DNA of 9,424 nucleotides from Clostridia bacterium (lineage in GTDB: Bacteria > Bacillota > Clostridia > Oscillospirales > Acutalibacteraceae), in NCBI GenBank assembly GCA_017552845.1, contig JAFZOE010000064.1, positions 1 to 9,424 on the forward strand, read 5' to 3'. Positions within the stretch are counted from its first letter, which is position 1, and every line of letters starts with the position of its first letter. Under the pieces are notes generated by a model, which saw only the letters and a list, made by a program, of their open reading frames with translations, searched no databases and was not told where the DNA came from. Of this stretch, positions 5,976-9,424 are shown one piece after another. The position numbers were made by a program, and so were the translations under genes.

Positions 5976-7613
5976 TTATCCTTTCGGTTCAAAGGTATAT
6001 TCGGGAAGAAGATTGAAGAGGGCTTTGAACCATGCGATGATTTTGGCGAAGAATCCGGAATTGACTTCAATTGTGAATCCCCTTTCAAGTTTGGTGCCAT
6101 CGGAATTCACGAGCACCTGGTTATTCTTATCAAGCACCTTTACGGTGAATGTTGTGGTTTCTCTTATTTCGTCAATTGTCAGGGTTGCCTTCACTTTGCC
6201 TGTCGCGCTCTTGCCGTTACCTGAAATTACAACGCGGCAGCCGTCTGGCAGATTCTGTGTTGTTGCAACTACGGTAACCTTTGATCTGTAATCGGCCTTG
6301 TCATTGCCGGGAACGCCGAGAATAACATTGATTGTGGGCTGATCCGGCTGGTCGGGGTTATCCGGGCCGCTCTGATTGATTTCGTAGGGAATGTTGTTTG
6401 CAATCGCGTATTCTATTGCATAGCTGCCCTCGTCACCTTTAATTATGAGGTTATTGCAGTTTTTGAAAGCATCATGGGCAATCTCGGTAACGCTCGCGGG
6501 AATTGAAATCTCACCGAGCGCATTACATCCGCCGAAAGCAGAGCCGATTTTTGTTACGGTATCGGGAATTGTGACGCCTGTGAGCGATTTGCAGTTTGTA
6601 AATGAGTCATTAGGTATAGTTGTTATTCCGCTCTCAAATACAACCGACTCCAGGCCCGAAGCGTAGAATGCGTCATTGAATTCGGTAACCGAACCGGGAA
6701 TCGTAACACTTTTGAGAGAGGTGCAAAGCAAGAACGCATTCCTGCTTATCTTCTTGAGAGTTGAAGGAAATGTTACGGATTCAATTTTTGAATTTGAGAA
6801 TGCCGCTACGCCGATTCCCTCAACGCCTTCGGAAATTGTCACTTTTTTGAGTTTGCTGCAGGCAAACGCGCCGCTGTCAATGTAGAGAACTCCGGCAGGA
6901 ACAGTATAGTTAGTCGCTTCCGAGCCGAGAGTATACTGGACAAGATCCTCGCCGCCCGCGCTGAAAAGCACACCGCCTGACTGCTTGTAGTTATCATTGC
7001 CGTTCGGCAGATAGAATCCTTTGAGCGAAGTGCAGCCGTAGAAGGCATCCTCGCCTATAGAAGTCACGGATGAAGGAATATAAACCTCTTCGAGATAAAT
7101 ACTATTTATAAATGCGCGGGTGTTAATCGCATCTGTGCCGTCGGGTATTGTGACCGATATCAGAGCGCAATCCCTGAAGCAATCCGTGGGAATTGTATAT
7201 ATTTTAGATGGGAAAGTGACATCCGCAAGCGATTCGCATCCGTAAAACGCTCCCTCAAGTATGGCAACATAGTTTTCCGATTCGGCGAAAGTAACTTTCT
7301 TTATGCCGGGGCAGTTTTTGAAGGCGTATTTATTGACCTTCTTTATGCTCGCGGGAAGAGTAACATTACCGATAGAGGTATTGCCGTCAAAAGCATTCTC
7401 GCCGATTTCTTCAACCGGAATGCCCTCGATATCAGCCGGAATAACGAGCTCTCCGCTGAATGACTGCGAAACTCCGGTCACGATATATTTACCTGATTTC
7501 TTGGTATAAATAACTCCGTCGATTTCTTCAGCTGATGCGCCGAAAGCAAAAGCAGCGCCGAGAATCAGCATAAATGCAAAAAGGACAGCCGAGATTTTTT
7601 TAATATTCTTCAT
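5976..7613 (-). CDS. secreted BspA-type leucine-rich-repeat protein with C-terminal hydrophobic tail
   Basis: A 545-residue exported protein. A Sec signal peptide (1-28) has a basic start, a hydrophobic core and a likely cleavage after GASA. Residues 50-395 hold about thirteen BspA/LRR_5 repeats of 22-25 residues following AFxxCxsLxxVtIPxsVtxIg, for example AFYGCTSLKGFYLP from 189. One irregular unit (204-240) has the family's GVLFSAGGEDLVQY insert. A short Asn/Asp/Pro/Gln linker (414-427) leads to a beta-rich, Ig-like region (428-518), then the tail SGFFAKIIAWFKALFNLLP (519-537). There is no LPXTG motif or surface-layer domain, so how it stays at the surface is unclear. Repeats of this type are usually adhesive or protein-binding. 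ATG 7613 has AAGGAG (7622-7627) eight bases upstream, overlapping the stop of the lipoprotein gene, so the two are probably translated together. Ligand and role are unknown. Confidence 0.93.
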   Translation of the reverse strand: MKNIKKISAVLFAFMLILGAAFAFGASAEEIDGVIYTKKSGKYIVTGVSQSFSGELVIPADIEGIPVEEIGENAFDGNTSIGNVTLPASIKKVNKYAFKNCPGIKKVTFAESENYVAILEGAFYGCESLADVTFPSKIYTIPTDCFRDCALISVTIPDGTDAINTRAFINSIYLEEVYIPSSVTSIGEDAFYGCTSLKGFYLPNGNDNYKQSGGVLFSAGGEDLVQYTLGSEATNYTVPAGVLYIDSGAFACSKLKKVTISEGVEGIGVAAFSNSKIESVTFPSTLKKISRNAFLLCTSLKSVTIPGSVTEFNDAFYASGLESVVFESGITTIPNDSFTNCKSLTGVTIPDTVTKIGSAFGGCNALGEISIPASVTEIAHDAFKNCNNLIIKGDEGSYAIEYAIANNIPYEINQSGPDNPDQPDQPTINVILGVPGNDKADYRSKVTVVATTQNLPDGCRVVISGNGKSATGKVKATLTIDEIRETTTFTVKVLDKNNQVLVNSDGTKLERGFTIEVNSGFFAKIIAWFKALFNLLPEYTFEPKG

Positions 7614-7625
7614 AAAACCGTCTCC

Positions 7626-8249
7626 TTATTTCTTGGCCTCATCAGCATTCAGAAATTCAACCTTCACGGTGCTGAACGGAACATTGAAGCGGATATGCTC
7701 AACAGTGTCGCCAGAGTGAATCTTATCGGTCTTGACTACAACCGCGGAATTCCTGACTGTCTTGCCGGCCGAATCATATGCTCTGTAATAGATTACGAGA
7801 TTCTTACTGTGGCTCTTGACATAGGTCATCGTGACATCGATATAACCATAAGCCGTGCTTGCAAAGGCTTCATCGTCGAATCTGATATTCTTTATCTCGC
7901 CGTAGTTGACGCCGTCGGTATAATAGCTCTTGAGCACGAATTCGACATCGGCGATTCTGGCACTGCTCTTCTGAGTCTCTCCTTCGGGTTCCGTTGCCGT
8001 TTCCGATGCGGATTCCGTTTCAGTTTTATCAGAGCCTTCTTTATTTGCCTGGGTTTTATCCTTTGCGCTCTTGGTTTTGTCATCCGCCTTTTTTGTTTCG
8101 GCGCCTATACCGAGCTTATCGAGGAAAGAGTGAACCTCGGTGCCGGTGGTAGCTTCCTCCTCGGGCGGTTTCGCTCCGCAGGATGAAAGAATCACTGCAA
8201 CGGAACAAAACACGAGAGATAGCGCAATTATCTTTTTGGCAGTTTTCAT
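7626..8249 (-). CDS. lipoprotein with charged linker and C-terminal beta domain, function unknown
   Basis: The 207-residue protein starts with a lipoprotein signal: two lysines, a hydrophobic core, and the lipobox LSSC with Cys24 as the lipidated residue. After export it should sit on the outer face of the membrane. Residues 50-97 form a low-complexity linker rich in Lys, Thr, Glu and Ser, apparently a spacer. Residues 98-207 look like a single beta-sandwich: FVLKSYYTDGVNYGEI, GYIDVTMTYVKSHSKNLVIY, YRAYDSAGKTV and HSGDTVEHIRFNV. The order of strands resembles FxLYD-type domains, but this is only a resemblance. The ATG at 8249 has GGAGG (8256-8260) six bases upstream. An in-frame extension to 8333 would overlap trmL and bury the lipobox, so it is rejected. 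It lies one base after trmL and 12 bases before the LRR protein, suggesting that the two surface proteins are made, and may act, together. Confidence 0.9.
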   Translation of the reverse strand: MKTAKKIIALSLVFCSVAVILSSCGAKPPEEEATTGTEVHSFLDKLGIGAETKKADDKTKSAKDKTQANKEGSDKTETESASETATEPEGETQKSSARIADVEFVLKSYYTDGVNYGEIKNIRFDDEAFASTAYGYIDVTMTYVKSHSKNLVIYYRAYDSAGKTVRNSAVVVKTDKIHSGDTVEHIRFNVPFSTVKVEFLNADEAKK

Positions 8250-8250
8250 T

Positions 8251-8766
8251 TTATACCTCCGTATTCCAGTCAAATCTTGTGAGTTTCCCCGCCGTCTTAA
8301 GCTCGGGGTAATTCCACTGCCGCAGGACCTCATAGACGCCCACGGCGACGCTGTTTGAAAGATTTAGGCTTCTCGCGTCGGAATTGTCAATCATCGGGAT
8401 TCTCACACAGGATTCGGGATTAATATAGAGTAATTCCTCGGGCAGGCCTGCAGTCTCCTTGCCGAAGACGAGATAACTGCCATCGGGATAAGAAATATCG
8501 GAATGAATATGGGTAGCTTTGGTGGAAAAATAGAAGAATTTTCCGTCCCTGTTCTTGTCAAAGAAATCATCAAGATTCTCGTAGTAAGTAATATCAAGCA
8601 GATGCCAGTAGTCGAGGCCTGCGCGTTTAAGCTTTGCATCGTCCACGCGGAAGCCCATAGGCTCCACCAGATGCAGACGGCAGCCCGTCGCTGCGCATGT
8701 GCGCGCAATATTGCCGGTATTCTGGGGTATCTGCGGTTCTACGAGAACTATATTAAGAGTTGCCAT
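8251..8766 (-). CDS. trmL: tRNA (cytidine/uridine-34-2'-O)-methyltransferase TrmL
   Basis: A 171-residue SPOUT-superfamily (trefoil-knot) RNA methyltransferase of the SpoU/YibK branch. By family it transfers a methyl group from S-adenosylmethionine to the ribose of the wobble nucleotide of leucine tRNAs. The three SpoU motifs are present: PQIPQNTGNIART (11-23), LVFGKETAGLPEELL (99-113) and IPMIDNSDARSLNLSNSVAV (123-142). Its length matches the minimal YibK form with no added RNA-binding domain, as in TrmL rather than TrmH or RlmB. ATG 8766 is preceded by AGAGG (8772-8776) at five bases, and the gene begins ten bases after pth. Its neighbours upstream serve translation, those downstream the cell surface. 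Confidence 0.96.
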   Translation of the reverse strand: MATLNIVLVEPQIPQNTGNIARTCAATGCRLHLVEPMGFRVDDAKLKRAGLDYWHLLDITYYENLDDFFDKNRDGKFFYFSTKATHIHSDISYPDGSYLVFGKETAGLPEELLYINPESCVRIPMIDNSDARSLNLSNSVAVGVYEVLRQWNYPELKTAGKLTRFDWNTEV

Positions 8767-8776
8767 ATATGCCTCT

Positions 8777-9382
8777 TCAGGAATTGAATTTACTCATAGC
8801 CTCGTCGATTTCGCCGTTTACCATAAGCTCAAGGGCTTCTATCGCTTCGCCCGCCGCATTGCGCATAAGCGCCGACTCATCCTTTGAGAAATCGGAGAGC
8901 ACCCAATCGGCAAGGTCATAGTCGGGATGCGGCTTTTTGCCGACGCCCAGCTTGATTCTCGGGAAATTGTCGCTTCTGAGATGATAGATTATGCTTTTTA
9001 TTCCGTTGTGCCCGCCGTCGGTGCCCTTGCGCCTGATACGCATTTTGCCGCAGTCGAGCGAAACATCGTCGAATACAATAATTATGTTTTCGGGCGGAAT
9101 CTTATAGAAGGACGCCGCCTCTCTTATGCTCTGCCCGCTCTCATTCATAAAGGTCTGGGGTTTCATAACAAGGCATTTATGCCCCGCTATCTCGGCGATT
9201 GCGGTGACAGCCTTGAATTTGATTTTGTTGACCTTGAGCGAATACTTGTCGGCGAGCATATCGATAAAAACGAAGCCTGTATTGTGACGCGTGGCCTCGT
9301 ATTTATTACCCGGGTTTCCGAGACCCGCCACTATGAATTCGGGCGTGCCCGTCACGGGTCTGCTTTTGCGGAAGAAATGCAT
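8777..9382 (-). CDS. pth: peptidyl-tRNA hydrolase
   Basis: An essential cytoplasmic esterase that releases tRNA from peptidyl-tRNAs that have dropped off the ribosome. The 201 residues contain all bacterial Pth blocks: GLGNPGNKYEATRHNTGF (20-37) with the catalytic histidine at 33 and Asn22; KPQTFMNESG (74-83) with Asn80; FDDVSLDCGKMRIR (104-117) with Asp106 beside the catalytic His; and GTDGGHNGIKSI (120-131) with Asn126. The N-terminus is about 12 residues longer than in E. coli Pth (basic MHFFRKSRP), but ATG 9382 has a good AAGGTGA (9390-9396) seven bases upstream, so I keep it. The start overlaps the stop of an upstream gene (TAATG), and trmL follows ten bases later, so it sits inside an operon whose promoter is outside the window. 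Confidence 0.97.
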   Translation of the reverse strand: MHFFRKSRPVTGTPEFIVAGLGNPGNKYEATRHNTGFVFIDMLADKYSLKVNKIKFKAVTAIAEIAGHKCLVMKPQTFMNESGQSIREAASFYKIPPENIIIVFDDVSLDCGKMRIRRKGTDGGHNGIKSIIYHLRSDNFPRIKLGVGKKPHPDYDLADWVLSDFSKDESALMRNAAGEAIEALELMVNGEIDEAMSKFNS

Positions 9383-9424
9383 TATTCGGTCACCTTTATT
9401 TCAAAAAGTCCCTCTGTGGGCACA
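9382..9424 (-). CDS. 3' end of an unidentified upstream gene
   Basis: On the minus strand one frame is open from the window edge and reads VPTEGLFEIKVTE then TAA (9384-9382). Its stop shares one base with the pth start (TAATG), the typical geometry of translationally coupled genes, and the pth ribosome binding site lies within it. Thirteen residues are too few to name a family. Ribosomal protein L25/Ctc is a common neighbour upstream of pth in Firmicutes, but nothing visible here proves that. Confidence 0.5.
   Translation of the reverse strand, partial: VPTEGLFEIKVTE

Noticed and set aside
5976..7613. LRR repeats considered as DNA tandem repeats or a phase-variable tract
   Set aside because: The units are conserved at protein level only; their DNA differs from unit to unit, and no homopolymer or short-tandem tract likely to slip was seen.
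7695..8186. Long plus-strand open frame (163 codons) opposite the lipoprotein gene
   Set aside because: It is the antisense of the repetitive Lys/Thr/Glu linker and beta domain, giving an Arg/Phe/Cys-rich composition with no family features. The minus-strand gene has a lipobox, a ribosome binding site and operon context.
8250..8333. N-terminal extension of the lipoprotein gene to 8333
   Set aside because: It overlaps trmL, would put 28 polar residues before the signal peptide, and ATG 8249 has GGAGG at six bases.
1..9424. Mobile elements, CRISPR arrays, toxin-antitoxin or defence genes
   Set aside because: I looked on both strands for transposases, integrases, regular spaced repeats and small paired genes and saw none; codon and base use look even across the window.

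Overview
The window looks like a stretch of low-to-mid GC Firmicute chromosome, most likely an anaerobic gut member of the class Clostridia (Oscillospiraceae/Ruminococcaceae-like). The basis is strong GGAGG-type ribosome binding sites, tight gene packing, clostridial-type protein sequences, a BspA-type leucine-rich-repeat surface protein, and a C-terminal tail (GFFAKIIAWFKALF) that I recall from uncharacterised proteins of this group. The species cannot be named from the sequence. I see no insertion sequence, phage gene, CRISPR array, tRNA or rRNA. No gene inside the window is visibly broken, and no gene-free gap exceeds about 125 bases.

Layout. (1) Bases 1-2140, plus strand: the 3' end of a class II ketose-bisphosphate aldolase, an IolC-type 5-dehydro-2-deoxygluconokinase, and a three-helix membrane protein of unknown function, closed by a strong hairpin terminator. 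Kinase and aldolase fit consecutive late steps of myo-inositol catabolism, yielding DHAP and malonate semialdehyde. (2) Bases 2183-2965, minus strand: a GufA/ZupT-like ZIP metal transporter convergent with region 1. (3) About 125 AT-rich bases hold two back-to-back sigma-A-type promoters, one for the transporter and one for the proline genes. (4) Bases 3090-5904, plus strand: a complete proB-proA-proC operon, with 1-base and 0-base spacers, making proline from glutamate. ProB is the short form without a PUA domain. (5) A hairpin terminator lies between convergent units. (6) Bases 5976-9424, minus strand, in transcription order: the end of an unidentified gene, pth, trmL, a lipoprotein and a secreted leucine-rich-repeat protein. 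Spacing is tight (TAATG overlap, 10, 1 and 12 bases), so this reads as one operon joining two translation-maintenance genes to two cell-surface genes.

Most of the window is ordinary metabolism and housekeeping. The parts worth following up are the lipoprotein/LRR pair downstream of trmL, the recurrent-looking C-terminal tail of the LRR protein, and the unknown membrane protein attached to the inositol genes. I did not find a clear new defence or mobile system.
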